Origin: Tunturibacter psychrotolerans
Lineage (GTDB): Bacteria; Acidobacteriota; Terriglobia; Terriglobales; Acidobacteriaceae
Reading direction: 5' to 3'
Assembly (NCBI RefSeq): GCF_040359615.1
Contig: NZ_CP132942.1
Coordinates: 4,774,001 to 4,838,000, forward strand
DNA length: 64,000 nucleotides
Each line of letters begins with the position of its first letter. Position 1 is the first letter of the stretch. The notes under the pieces are model-generated. The model was not told the origin of the DNA. It saw only the letters and a program-made list of their open reading frames with translations, and ran no database searches. The translations under genes were made by a program, and so were the position numbers. Of the stretch, positions 35,893 to 44,401 are shown one piece after another.

Positions 35893-37146
35893 ATGTCAAA
35901 GCATCCCGCAACCACCTTTGAAGAACGGCCCGCGAGCATCCACATCGGCACCCCCGCCGACACGCTGCCCTCCGAAACGCCCCTGCCTAACCCCACCGAC
36001 CGCGCCATCCCCGAGTCGGACCGCTACTCCCGCCAGATTCTCTTCCCCGGCATCGGAGCCGCCGGCCAGCATCTCCTCGCCTTCGCCCACGTCGCCATCA
36101 TCGGCATCGGAGCCACCGGAGCCGCCACTGCCTCTCTCCTCGCCCGCGCCGGCGTAGGCACCCTCACCCTCATCGACCGCGATTTCGTCGAGCCCTCCAA
36201 CCTCCAGCGCCAGATCCTCTTCGACGAGGCCGACGCCCGCGAAGCCCTCCCCAAGGCCGAAGCCGCCCGCCGCAAGATCGCCCTCTTCAACTCGGCTGTC
36301 TTGGTGCACTCTCACATCGCAGACCTCGTCCCCGCCAACATCCACGAGCTCCTCGCATCCGCCCATCTCGTCCTCGACGCCACCGACAACTTCGAGACCC
36401 GCTACCTCCTCAACGACTACTGCGTCCAGCAATCCAAACCCTGGATCTACGCCGCAGCCATCGGCGCCTACGCCGCCACCATGAACATCCTGCCCAAACC
36501 TATCGACTCTTCAAAAGATGTCATTCTTAGCGATGGCGGCGAAGCCGCCGAGTCGAACAAAACCAGCATTCCATCTCAACGAGCGGAGCGAAGCGACGTA
36601 CCAACCTACATCCCCACAGCCTGCCTCGCCTGCATCTTCCCCAAGCCGCCGACCGGCCCGGTAGAAACCTGCGACACCGCGGGAATTCTCTCCACCGCCG
36701 TCAACCTCGCAGCCTCCATCCAGACCACCGAAGCCCTCAAGCTCCTCACCAATCAGTCCCATCTCATGCGTCGCACGCTGCTCTCCCACGACCTCTGGTC
36801 GAACGAACAAAGCGAAATCACCACCACCACACCCAACTCCGCATGTACCGTCTGCGGCCAGCGCATCTTCACCCATCTCGCCGGCGTCGGTCGCCCTCAC
36901 ATCACTCTCTGCGGTCGCAACTCCGTCCAGATCCACGAGCACCATCGCCCAGTCGACTTCAAAGCCATGCGCGATCGCCTATCCCCCCACACCGACATCC
37001 GCGACCTCCGCTTCAACGAGCTCCTCCTCCGCTTCAAACGCGGCCCGCACACATTTACACTCTTCCCCGACGGACGCGCTCTCATTCAGGGCACCACCGA
37101 CATCACCCTCGCGCGCTCCCTCTACGCCCGTTTCATCGGCTCATAA
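35893..37146 (+). CDS. MoeB/ThiF-type sulphur-carrier adenylyltransferase
   Basis: A 417-residue E1-like enzyme that adenylates the C-terminal Gly-Gly of a ubiquitin-like sulphur carrier such as MoaD or ThiS. The nucleotide-binding motif HVAIIGIGATGAATASLLA is near residue 75, the Arg and Asp of RQILFDEAD near 120, and the Cys of ETCDTAG near 260. Two zinc-binding CxxC pairs (ACLACIF, CTVCGQR) are present. A C-terminal CGRNSVQIHEHHRP region resembles the small carrier-like end of Bacillus-type MoeB. Between residues 203 and 240 there is an unusual extra loop that shares a 13-base core with an intergenic repeat. A T-rich hairpin lies just upstream (35863-35879). Confidence 0.88.
   Translation: MSKHPATTFEERPASIHIGTPADTLPSETPLPNPTDRAIPESDRYSRQILFPGIGAAGQHLLAFAHVAIIGIGATGAATASLLARAGVGTLTLIDRDFVEPSNLQRQILFDEADAREALPKAEAARRKIALFNSAVLVHSHIADLVPANIHELLASAHLVLDATDNFETRYLLNDYCVQQSKPWIYAAAIGAYAATMNILPKPIDSSKDVILSDGGEAAESNKTSIPSQRAERSDVPTYIPTACLACIFPKPPTGPVETCDTAGILSTAVNLAASIQTTEALKLLTNQSHLMRRTLLSHDLWSNEQSEITTTTPNSACTVCGQRIFTHLAGVGRPHITLCGRNSVQIHEHHRPVDFKAMRDRLSPHTDIRDLRFNELLLRFKRGPHTFTLFPDGRALIQGTTDITLARSLYARFIGS
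36511..36606 (+). repeat. Repeat-like insertion inside the MoeB/ThiF gene
   Basis: This segment encodes the extra loop between the ThiF core and the first zinc pair. GAGCGGAGCGAAG at 36581-36593 is identical to a core of the intergenic repeat at 38327-38339. A nearby GTCATTCTTAGCG (from about 36520) resembles the start of the same repeat family. The reading frame is kept open. Confidence 0.45.
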
Positions 37147-37296
37147 ACCCTTTAGCCCTCATGTCTTGCCGCAAACAACCCTTCCCCCCTGTCCTCCATC
37201 CAACCTATCTGCGCAGTACATTACCTCCGTTTGCGGTAGGCTCGATGCAGGCGAAAACTTAAACTGTGAAATGACGAATCAGTCCGGAGTCTAGCT

Positions 37297-37962
37297 ATGG
37301 ACGTCCAAGGCCTACAAATGACCCAACAAACATCACCAACTCCCGGCGTCTTCAAACGCAATCCACCCATCGCGGGTGAAGCCGAAGCCATCGAAGCAGC
37401 AAAGAATGGCGATGCAGAAGCGTTCTCCCGTCTCTATGCCCTGCACAAACGCCGCGTTTACACCCTCTGTCTCCGCATGCTCGGCAACGTCTCTGAAGCC
37501 GAAGACATGACCCAGGAAGCCTTCCTGCATCTCTTCCGAAAAATCGGCAGCTTCCGTGGAGAGTCCGCCTTCTCCACCTGGCTTCACAGACTCACGGTAA
37601 ACTTGGTCCTCATGCATCTCCGCAAAAAAGGCCTAAACCTGGTCTCGCTCGAGGAGACCATCAACCCATCGGAAGAAGACGCACCCAAGCGCGACTTCGG
37701 CAGCCGCGACCTCGCTCTCACCGGCTCAGTCGACCGCGTAGCCCTCGAGCGCGCCGTAGCTTCCTTGCCCCCCGGCTACCGCATGGTCTTTGTCCTGCAC
37801 GACGTCGAGGGCTTCGAACACAACGAGATCGCCACTATGCTCGAGTGCTCCACCGGCAACAGCAAGTCGCAACTCCACAAGGCCCGCCTCAAGCTTCGCG
37901 AACTCCTCCGCCAGCCCGAAGCGGCTACTCAGCCGAACGGCCTCAAGGAGGTAGCAGTATGA
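37297..37962 (+). CDS. ECF RNA polymerase sigma factor
   Basis: An extracytoplasmic-function sigma factor of 221 residues. Region 2 is clear: [40 protein letters not shown] and [21 protein letters not shown]. Region 4 follows: [21 protein letters not shown] and [21 protein letters not shown]. The first 25 residues are a non-conserved extension; a second in-frame Met at residue 8 could be the real start, but GGAG lies seven bases before the first. The last four bases overlap the next gene, a likely partner. Target genes are unknown. Confidence 0.92.
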   Translation: MDVQGLQMTQQTSPTPGVFKRNPPIAGEAEAIEAAKNGDAEAFSRLYALHKRRVYTLCLRMLGNVSEAEDMTQEAFLHLFRKIGSFRGESAFSTWLHRLTVNLVLMHLRKKGLNLVSLEETINPSEEDAPKRDFGSRDLALTGSVDRVALERAVASLPPGYRMVFVLHDVEGFEHNEIATMLECSTGNSKSQLHKARLKLRELLRQPEAATQPNGLKEVAV

Positions 37963-38261
37963 CTGAATTCCAATCGCTCGACTTCGACACCATGACCCCG
38001 GCCGACTTCGAGCAATATCTGCCTGAGTTCTTTGCCAACGGCGACGGTCACGTCAGCACCGACCCACGCCTCCAGACCTTCCTCAAAAACAATCCCGACT
38101 GCGCAGCTCTCGTCCGCGATCTCGAAGCGATAGCCGACCAGGCCCGCAGCCTCTTCGAGCCAACCGAAGAGCCCAGCGAAGCCGTCTGGAGCAACATTCA
38201 GAACAAGCTCAAACAAGGCGTCAGCGGTGAAGACGACCTCCCCGTTCCACAAACCGTATAG
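37959..38261 (+). CDS. Small acidic protein coupled to the ECF sigma gene (putative anti-sigma)
   Basis: A 100-residue strongly acidic protein. The ATG overlaps the sigma stop (ATGA), so equal amounts would be made. It has a compact segment [20 protein letters not shown] and [30 protein letters not shown] helices reminiscent of a shortened anti-sigma core, but the zinc His-x3-Cys-x2-Cys motif is missing. No membrane helix is present, so any sensing would be cytoplasmic. The role is inferred only from coupling and acidity. Confidence 0.65.
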   Translation: MTEFQSLDFDTMTPADFEQYLPEFFANGDGHVSTDPRLQTFLKNNPDCAALVRDLEAIADQARSLFEPTEEPSEAVWSNIQNKLKQGVSGEDDLPVPQTV

Positions 38262-38277
38262 CCAATTTATGAACCCT

Positions 38278-38303
38278 ATCGGCCACCTTTAGAGGTGGCC
38301 GAT
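38278..38303 (+). terminator. Hairpin after the sigma/anti-sigma pair
   Basis: ATCGGCCACC (38278-38287) pairs with GGTGGCCGAT (38294-38303) around TTTAGA, a perfect 10-bp stem. The following TTGAGTTT is a weak T-tract. It lies 17 bases after the stop. Confidence 0.7.
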
Positions 38304-38314
38304 TGAGTTTAAGA

Positions 38315-38385
38315 AGTCGTCATCCTGAGCGGAGCGAAGGATCTCTGTATTTCGTCTTTGTTTTTGCGGTCGTTGTCATTGACCC
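38315..38385. repeat. Dispersed repeat of the GTCATCCTGAGCGGAGCG type
   Basis: The sequence starts GTCGTCATCCTGAGCGG, contains AGCGAAGGATCTCTG, and continues as a T/G-rich run with CTTTGTTTTTGCGG. I know this kind of repeat to be common between genes in acidobacterial genomes. Its core is shared with the segment inside thiF at 36581. Confidence 0.6.
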
Positions 38386-38442
38386 CAACGTAAAGTACAA
38401 CCGAACACCCATCCACATGCGACGCATTCAGGCAGACGGCAA

Positions 38443-39453
38443 CTATCGAAAGTAGCCAGTCTTCGTGCGCACAACAACGTCCTGCTTGTCAGGCAGCTCC
38501 GCGTAAGCATCCGGCTTAAGCCGGAGCTCCAATTTGCAAAACGTCCCATCCGGCTTCACGTTCGTAGGCTTGTATCCCAGCGTGTACCGTCCCCGAAGCT
38601 GATCGATCAACTCGGCGAGCCGGTCCGCAACTTCCTTCTTGCTCGTATTCAGAACTGGCCCTCCCGTCTGATCCGCATACTTGCGGATGTCCCCCATATG
38701 CGCGACAAAGAAAAAAGCAACCATCACAGCATCCGTCTCCGCAGTGCGGTCGATCAACGCCGAGACCACCACCCCCGACCGCAGCAGGCTCGCCGTTGCC
38801 TCTTCCTTCGTATGCAAATACGCCGGAGCCTCCTTCCCCATGATCTTTCGCGTCCGCGAATTTTCCTGATTTGCGGTTCCGTCCGTGAGCCACACCAACA
38901 CCTTTCTGCTTCCCGGGGTAGTCGACTTCATCGCCTCGTCCACGGCTTCATACATACTCTCGTGAATAAACGTGCCGTCGCCGGTCTTCATATTCGAAGC
39001 TTTTCCAATCGCATCCGCGGCAAGCGAACGGTCAGTAGTGAAACCCTGCAGCAGCTCCGCATGCGAAGAGAAGGCCATCACCGCCACCTCATCCTGCGGT
39101 TTCAGATGACCCAGCACCTCACGCGCACCCCCAGCAAGCGACGCAAGGGCCGGACGCACCGTCTCAGTCAGGTCAAACAGAAAGACCACCGACAGCGGCA
39201 GTTGATCATGACTGAAGTAAGTAATCTGCTGCGGAATTCCATCTTCCGACAGCACAAAATCGTCAGACTTCAGTGTTCCAATCAGATTCCCCGTCTTCTT
39301 GTTTTCAACCTCAGCATCGAGCACAACCAACTTAGCCGAGACGTGAATTGTGGATTGAGCATCCGCCTGAGCCGGCACCACATCCTGTCCATACATGCAA
39401 CAGCAGGCTCCCATCGCCATACAAAGCAAAACTGAGCGCACAAGTAAACTCAT
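38443..39453 (-). CDS. Secreted VWFA-related acidobacterial domain protein
   Basis: The third paralogue of this family, 336 residues from the ATG at 39453. The signal peptide has an unusual Cys-rich end (CMAMGACCCMYG), possibly a non-canonical lipobox. HVSAKLVVLDAEVENKKTG is the family N-terminal block. The MIDAS position reads VVFLFDLTETVRP, D-x-T-x-T, the most diverged of the three copies, so metal-dependent adhesion may be lost or altered. VLVWLTDGTANQEN and RGRYTLGYKPTNV complete the family pattern. No operon partner is evident. Confidence 0.86.
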   Translation of the reverse strand: MSLLVRSVLLCMAMGACCCMYGQDVVPAQADAQSTIHVSAKLVVLDAEVENKKTGNLIGTLKSDDFVLSEDGIPQQITYFSHDQLPLSVVFLFDLTETVRPALASLAGGAREVLGHLKPQDEVAVMAFSSHAELLQGFTTDRSLAADAIGKASNMKTGDGTFIHESMYEAVDEAMKSTTPGSRKVLVWLTDGTANQENSRTRKIMGKEAPAYLHTKEEATASLLRSGVVVSALIDRTAETDAVMVAFFFVAHMGDIRKYADQTGGPVLNTSKKEVADRLAELIDQLRGRYTLGYKPTNVKPDGTFCKLELRLKPDAYAELPDKQDVVVRTKTGYFR

Positions 39454-39575
39454 GCCCCCAAATACGTCTACTAGCCTATCGAAGTTCCCAGGCACAATTA
39501 AAACTCAGTCAACAAATCACTCCGGCCAGCGAGGACGAAACCCGTCTCCTGTTGCGCCCTCGCCCCTCAAAAGTT

Positions 39576-40052
39576 TCACTTATTCTCTGTCTTGCGCACC
39601 ACCGGCTGGTACTCACCCGGCACCATACGAAATGAGATCGCAATCCGGTTCCATCCATTGATCGCGATCACAGCCATCGTCAGATTCACCAGCTCCTCCT
39701 CCGAAAAGTGCTGCTTCGCATGCTCATACACTGCGTCCGGAACATGATCCACACTCACCAGAGTCACCGCCTCAGCCCACGCCAGAGCCGCCTGCTCGCG
39801 ATCCGTGAAGAAGGGCGTCTCCCGCCACGCGTTCAACGCATAAAGCCGCTGCTCGCTCTCTCCCTTCGCACGCGCATCTTTCGAGTGCATATCCAAACAA
39901 TATGCACACCCATTGATCTGCGACGCCCGCATCTTTACCAGTTCCAGCAGCGACGGCTCCAGCTTCGACGACTTACTAACAAACATCTCCAGACCCATCA
40001 TCGCCTGATACGCCGCCGGAGAAGCCTTGTGAGGTTCCATTCTTGCTTTCAT
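39576..40052 (-). CDS. AhpD-like carboxymuconolactone decarboxylase family protein
   Basis: A 158-residue AhpD-type protein. The redox motif is ASQINGCAYCLDMHSKDA, with the Cys-x-x-Cys and the downstream His that relay electrons in AhpD. The rest is the helical fold: FTDREQAALAWAEAVTLVS and the C-terminal VNLTMAVIAINGWNRIAIS. It probably reduces peroxides or small substrates together with an unknown partner. The ATG at 40052 has GAGGAAAT upstream. The gene diverges from a MocR regulator, which may control it. Confidence 0.9.
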   Translation of the reverse strand: MKARMEPHKASPAAYQAMMGLEMFVSKSSKLEPSLLELVKMRASQINGCAYCLDMHSKDARAKGESEQRLYALNAWRETPFFTDREQAALAWAEAVTLVSVDHVPDAVYEHAKQHFSEEELVNLTMAVIAINGWNRIAISFRMVPGEYQPVVRKTENK

Positions 40053-40070
40053 TGTTATTTCCTCCACACT

Positions 40071-40117
40071 CAGACTAGTAGAACTGTGGATCATCGAACA
40101 GGTCCATAATCAGACTA
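40071..40117. promoter_or_regulatory. Candidate operator between ahpD-like and mocR-like genes
   Basis: Two copies of CAGACTA lie at 40071-40077 and 40111-40117, exactly 40 bases apart (about four helical turns), in the divergent spacer. Between them GTGGA and TCCAT form a loose inverted pair. MocR-type regulators often bind direct repeats, so this is a likely target of the neighbouring gene. Confidence 0.4.
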
Positions 40118-40161
40118 CCGAGTAGTCCACTTTTCGTTCCTGTAATGAAGCAGAAAGCCCC

Positions 40162-41658
40162 ATGCCCAAGACCGACACCTTTCAAGACCTCTCCCTCAAC
40201 CCTCCACCAAACAACCAGGACCTCTGGCGCTGGCTCTACACCGAACTTCGCGCGGCCATCCTCGACGGCCGTCTCAAATCAGGCACCCGCCTCCCCTCAA
40301 CCAGAAGCCTCGCCGACCAATATCAACTCTCGCGTGGCACCGTAGTCACAGCCTTCGATCAGCTTCAAGCCGAAGGCTACACCTCTACCGAAGTCGGCTC
40401 CGGAACCTACGTCACCCTCGGCCTCCCCGACCGCGCAATGAAAGCAATCCCCACCCGCAACACGCCCAACCTACCGCCCTCCAGAGCCAAAGTCTCCAAA
40501 CGCACCCGCGCCATGCTCAAGGACGTACATGTCCTTCCCACATCGCACTCCATCGGCAAAGCCTTCCGCTCCTTCGAACCCGCAATCGATCTCTTCCCCA
40601 CTGAACTCTGGGCACGCGTCGCCGCCCGAGTCCTTCGCCACGCGCCGCGCTCCCTCTACGGCCACGGAAGCGCCACCGGATATCAACCCCTCCGCCGCGT
40701 CATCGCCGAATACATCGGTTCCTCCCGCGGCGTCCACTGCACAGCCGAGCAGATCGTCGTCACCTCCGGCGCCCAGCAGGCCCTCGACCTCATCAGCCGC
40801 CTCCTTCTCGACCCCGGCGACCAGGTTTGGATGGAAGACCCCGGCTACTCCGGCGCATGGCAGACTCTCCGTGCCGCTGGCGCGAGAATCGTCCCCGTCC
40901 CTATAGACAGCGAAGGCCTCAACGTCACCGCGGCCCGCAAACTCGCTCCACAAGCGAAGATCGTCTACTGCACCCCAGCAAACCAATTCCCCTTGGGCAT
41001 CACCATGTCGGCCGAGCGTCGCGTCGAACTGCTCCACTGGGCCTCCACCGCCGGCGCCTGGATCATCGAAGACGAATACGACGCCGAGTACCGCTACTTC
41101 GGCCGCCCCGTCGCAGCCCTTCAAAGCCTCGACCAATCCGGCTCCGTCATCTACGTCGGCACTTTCACCAAGATGCTCTTCAACGCACTTCGCATAGGCT
41201 TCCTCGTCCTGCCCCCACGCCTCGTCGAGATCTTCGAAGCAGCAAGAACTTTCGTAGACCGCCATCCCCCCACACTCGACCAAGCCATCCTCGCCGAGTT
41301 CATCTCCGAAGGCCACTTCCACCAGCACGTCCGCAAGATGCGCCAAACCTACGCCGAACGCATGTCGGTGCTAAAAGAATCCGCCCTCGCTCACCTCTCT
41401 GACCAACTCGACGTGGTAGACGCAGCCGCAGGCATGCGAACCATAGCGTGGCTGAAGACCCAAAAGACTAGCATCTCCGACAAAACCGCCGCCCAGCGAG
41501 CCACCAAACTCGGCCTCGAAGTTCTCCCCCTCTCAACCTTCGCCCTAAAACACACCACAAAACCCGCACTCATCCTGGGCTTCGCAGGCTGCAACCCAGC
41601 CGAACTCCGCCGCGGCATCTCCGTCCTCGCAACCGCACTTCGAACATCCACCAACTAA
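40162..41658 (+). CDS. MocR/GabR-type PLP-dependent transcription regulator
   Basis: A 498-residue regulator fusing a GntR winged-helix domain (residues 15-90: LWRWLYTELRAAILDGRLKS, LPSTRSLADQYQLSRGTVV) to a class I aminotransferase-like domain. The PLP site is complete: EDEYDAEYRYFGRP, and the Schiff-base Lys in GTFTKMLFNALRIGF. Such proteins sense an amino compound by forming an external aldimine and rarely show enzyme activity. The neighbours are an APC transporter and AhpD-like genes, so the ligand may be an amino acid or amine that the transporter imports. There is a CAGACTA repeat upstream. Confidence 0.93.
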   Translation: MPKTDTFQDLSLNPPPNNQDLWRWLYTELRAAILDGRLKSGTRLPSTRSLADQYQLSRGTVVTAFDQLQAEGYTSTEVGSGTYVTLGLPDRAMKAIPTRNTPNLPPSRAKVSKRTRAMLKDVHVLPTSHSIGKAFRSFEPAIDLFPTELWARVAARVLRHAPRSLYGHGSATGYQPLRRVIAEYIGSSRGVHCTAEQIVVTSGAQQALDLISRLLLDPGDQVWMEDPGYSGAWQTLRAAGARIVPVPIDSEGLNVTAARKLAPQAKIVYCTPANQFPLGITMSAERRVELLHWASTAGAWIIEDEYDAEYRYFGRPVAALQSLDQSGSVIYVGTFTKMLFNALRIGFLVLPPRLVEIFEAARTFVDRHPPTLDQAILAEFISEGHFHQHVRKMRQTYAERMSVLKESALAHLSDQLDVVDAAAGMRTIAWLKTQKTSISDKTAAQRATKLGLEVLPLSTFALKHTTKPALILGFAGCNPAELRRGISVLATALRTSTN

Positions 41659-41729
41659 CGACCCCTCCACACATCTCCACCCTTTGATGGATGGGCGATT
41701 TCCCTTCCGCCGCGTAGCATGGCTCCCTA

Positions 41730-43055
41730 ATGGAACAACGCCGCCAGATGGGTTTAGCCGCCGCCCTCTCCGTCGTCACGGGCGAATCGATCGCGCTCGG
41801 CATCTTCCTCACTCCCGCAGCAATGGCAAGATCCCTGGGCTCTCCTCTCCTGCTAGCCGCCGTATGGTGCGGCATGGGCTTCATGACGCTTTGCGGAGCC
41901 ATCTGTTACTCCGAACTAGCCATCACCTACCCGCTCACCGGCGGCGAGTATGTCTACCTCCGCCAGGGCTACGGCACCCGCCTCGCATTTCTCTACGGCT
42001 GGATGTCCGCCGCCGTCATGGATCCAGGCATCGCCGCCGCGCTTGCCGTGGGCGCAGCCCCCTACGTCCTTTCCCTCTTCGGTCTCCCCTCACGCGCGCA
42101 AATCGTCATCCCCGCCGTGATCCTCATCGGCCTCGCTCTACTCAACTACGTCGGCACTCGCCTTAGCCGTCGTGTCATGACAACCGCGAACCTGCTGAAG
42201 ATCGCACTTCTCATATGCCTCGTCATCTGGGCATCGATCTCCAAACACGCTACCGTCGCAAACCTCTTACCCTTAACCGAACGCCGCCCAGGCTCCGAAC
42301 CTCTCTTCGCTGCCGTCGCCGGAGCCATAATCAGCGCCTTCTTCAGCTTCGGCGGATGGTGGGAGGCCGCCAAGATCGCTGGCGAAGTCCGCAACCCGCG
42401 CCGCAACATGCCGCTCGCCTTCACCGGTGGCGTACTTCTCGTCACAGCCGTCTATCTCCTCGTCAGCGCTTCGTTCCTTATGGTCGTTCCACTCGAAAAG
42501 ATCGTCTCCAACACCGCCTTCGTAGCCCAGTTCGGCGAAGCGCTCTTCGGCACAACCGGAGGCAAAGTCCTCTCCGCCTGCGTGCTTCTCTGCGTCCTCG
42601 GCGGACTCATGGCCATCACCATGGCCGCTCCACGCGTCTACTACGCTATGGCAAAAGACGGAGCCTTCTTCGCCCCCTTCGGCAAACTCCATCCCCGCTT
42701 CGGAACTCCCGCCAACGCCGTCCTCCTGCAAACAACCCTCGCCCTGTTGGTCCTCTGCTTCGGAGCCTTCAACCGCATCCTCTCCTTCATCATCTTTTCC
42801 GCTGTCTGTTTTCTCGCACTCTCCGTCACCACTCTCTTCCGCATGCCGCAGCCCGTTCGCCGATGGTGGTTCCCCGCCGCACCCATCGTCTTCCTCCTCG
42901 GCTGCACCATCATCAACCTCATGATCCTGATGCACGATCCCATCCCTGCCCTTGTAGGTCTGGTCATCGTGCTCTGCGGCGACCCGATCCGCCGTGTCTT
43001 CTTCGCGAAGACAACCATCAACACCAACCCGCTCCCCGAACAAATTCCATCCTGA
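41730..43055 (+). CDS. APC-family amino acid permease
   Basis: A 441-residue transporter of the amino acid-polyamine-organocation superfamily with twelve predicted membrane helices. The first helix has the unwound substrate region SVVTGESIALGIFLTPAAMA, and helix 2-3 carries GEYVYLRQGYGTRLAFLYG, both characteristic. The fold reads to the end (ALVGLVIVLCGDPIRRV). It lies 71 bases after the MocR gene and 14 bases before an AhpD-like gene. Uptake of an amino acid or amine under MocR control is the best inference. The substrate cannot be named. Confidence 0.88.
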   Translation: MEQRRQMGLAAALSVVTGESIALGIFLTPAAMARSLGSPLLLAAVWCGMGFMTLCGAICYSELAITYPLTGGEYVYLRQGYGTRLAFLYGWMSAAVMDPGIAAALAVGAAPYVLSLFGLPSRAQIVIPAVILIGLALLNYVGTRLSRRVMTTANLLKIALLICLVIWASISKHATVANLLPLTERRPGSEPLFAAVAGAIISAFFSFGGWWEAAKIAGEVRNPRRNMPLAFTGGVLLVTAVYLLVSASFLMVVPLEKIVSNTAFVAQFGEALFGTTGGKVLSACVLLCVLGGLMAITMAAPRVYYAMAKDGAFFAPFGKLHPRFGTPANAVLLQTTLALLVLCFGAFNRILSFIIFSAVCFLALSVTTLFRMPQPVRRWWFPAAPIVFLLGCTIINLMILMHDPIPALVGLVIVLCGDPIRRVFFAKTTINTNPLPEQIPS

Positions 43056-43069
43056 AAGGAACACCGCAC

Positions 43070-43639
43070 ATGGCACACATCAAACTTCCCGAAGGTCTCC
43101 CCGGCATACGCGGCGCAATGGCCTTCCGCCCCGAAACCGCAAGGCCGCTCAACGATCTTGTAGAAGTCCTTCTCCACGCCCCCAACTCCCTCACCCCCGG
43201 CGACCGCGAATTGATCGCAACCTACGTCTCCTCCGAAAACGATTGCTACTACTGTCAAACCATCCACGGAGCCATTGCGGCCGCAAGCCTCAACGGTGAC
43301 GAAGCGCTCGTCAAGCAGGTGAAACACGACTTCCACAACGCCGCCATCTCCGAAAAACTAAAAGCTCTCCTCGTCATCGCAGGCAAAGTCCAGCGCGGCG
43401 GCAAGCATGTCACCACCGAAGACGTCGCAGCCGCACGCGCACAAGGCGCAACCGACATCGAGATCCACGACACCGTCCTCATCGCCGCCGCCTTCTGCAT
43501 GTTCAACCGCTACGTCGACGGCCTCGCCACCATCCAGCCACGCGACGAAGCCATGTATCGCGAGCGCGGCAAGTGGATCGCCCGCGAAGGATACGTCAAC
43601 GTCAGCAAAGAATATCTACCAGCCGAAACCGCACACTAA
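43070..43639 (+). CDS. AhpD-like peroxidase-related protein, copy 1
   Basis: A 189-residue carboxymuconolactone decarboxylase family member. SSENDCYYCQTIHGAIAA carries the redox Cys-x-x-Cys and His, and VLIAAAFCMFNRYVDGLAT is the conserved helix near the C-terminus. It closely resembles the next gene in sequence and length, so the two arose by tandem duplication. It is 14 bases after the APC permease and probably belongs to the same transcript. The physiological substrate is unknown. Confidence 0.9.
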   Translation: MAHIKLPEGLPGIRGAMAFRPETARPLNDLVEVLLHAPNSLTPGDRELIATYVSSENDCYYCQTIHGAIAAASLNGDEALVKQVKHDFHNAAISEKLKALLVIAGKVQRGGKHVTTEDVAAARAQGATDIEIHDTVLIAAAFCMFNRYVDGLATIQPRDEAMYRERGKWIAREGYVNVSKEYLPAETAH

Positions 43640-43648
43640 GGAGACCTC

Positions 43649-44197
43649 ATGCCCCACATCAAACTTCCCGAAGGCTTCGCAGGAATCAGCAGCGGATTCG
43701 TCTACCGCCCCGAAACCGCCAAACCCATGCGCGAGCTAGCCCACGTTCTCCTTCACGACTCCAACTCCCTAACCCCCGCCGAGCGCGAACTCATCGCAAC
43801 CTACGTCTCCAGTCAGAACGACTGCTACTTCTGCCAGACCAGTCACGCCTCAGCTGCCGCCGCGCACCTCGGAAACGATTGGGGTCTAACCGAACAGGTA
43901 AGACAAAACTACGAACAAGCCCCCGTCTCAGACAAACTGAAAGCCCTCCTCACAATCGCGGGCAAAGTCCAACAAGGCGGCAAACATGTCACCTCAGAAG
44001 ACGTCGCAAAAGCCCGCGAACAAGGCGCAACCGACCTCGAAATTCACGACACCGTCTTAATCGCCGCAGCCTTCTGCATGTTCAACCGCTACGTCGACGG
44101 CCTCGCCACCTGGCAGCCCGAAGACCCCGCAATGTACGCCAAAATGGGCCAACACCTGGCCACCGAAGGCTACCTGGCCCCATCGATAAAAGCCTGA
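43649..44197 (+). CDS. AhpD-like peroxidase-related protein, copy 2
   Basis: A 182-residue paralogue of the preceding gene. The motif is SSQNDCYFCQTSHASAAA, the helix VLIAAAFCMFNRYVDGLAT is identical, and MPHIKLPEGFAGISSG replaces MAHIKLPEGLPGIRGA. It has a strong AAGGAG site 9 bases after the first copy. Divergence in the middle (LTEQVRQNYEQAPV compared with VKQVKHDFHNAAI) shows the duplication is not recent. It could form a hetero-oligomer with the first copy. Confidence 0.9.
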   Translation: MPHIKLPEGFAGISSGFVYRPETAKPMRELAHVLLHDSNSLTPAERELIATYVSSQNDCYFCQTSHASAAAAHLGNDWGLTEQVRQNYEQAPVSDKLKALLTIAGKVQQGGKHVTSEDVAKAREQGATDLEIHDTVLIAAAFCMFNRYVDGLATWQPEDPAMYAKMGQHLATEGYLAPSIKA

Positions 44198-44401
44198 CTC
44201 CAAGCCGCTACCCAGGGCATATGAGTGTCTGCTTATGGACTCCCTCGTCCATAAGAGGACACCGCTTCACCCACTGTTTCCTCTGAACACCTCCAGAAGT
44301 CCAGCAAAAACTAGGAAACAGGCATTCCGCCGTCCAACAGCTTTGGTCGCTCACATGCTCCAACTCTCTCCAGATCCAATCGGCTGCGACCTGGAGTCTG
44401 T

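Noticed and set aside
35733-35921. 62-codon open frame before thiF
   Set aside because: There is no ribosome site and its composition is unlike a protein; it overlaps the thiF start and the promoter-like TATACT.
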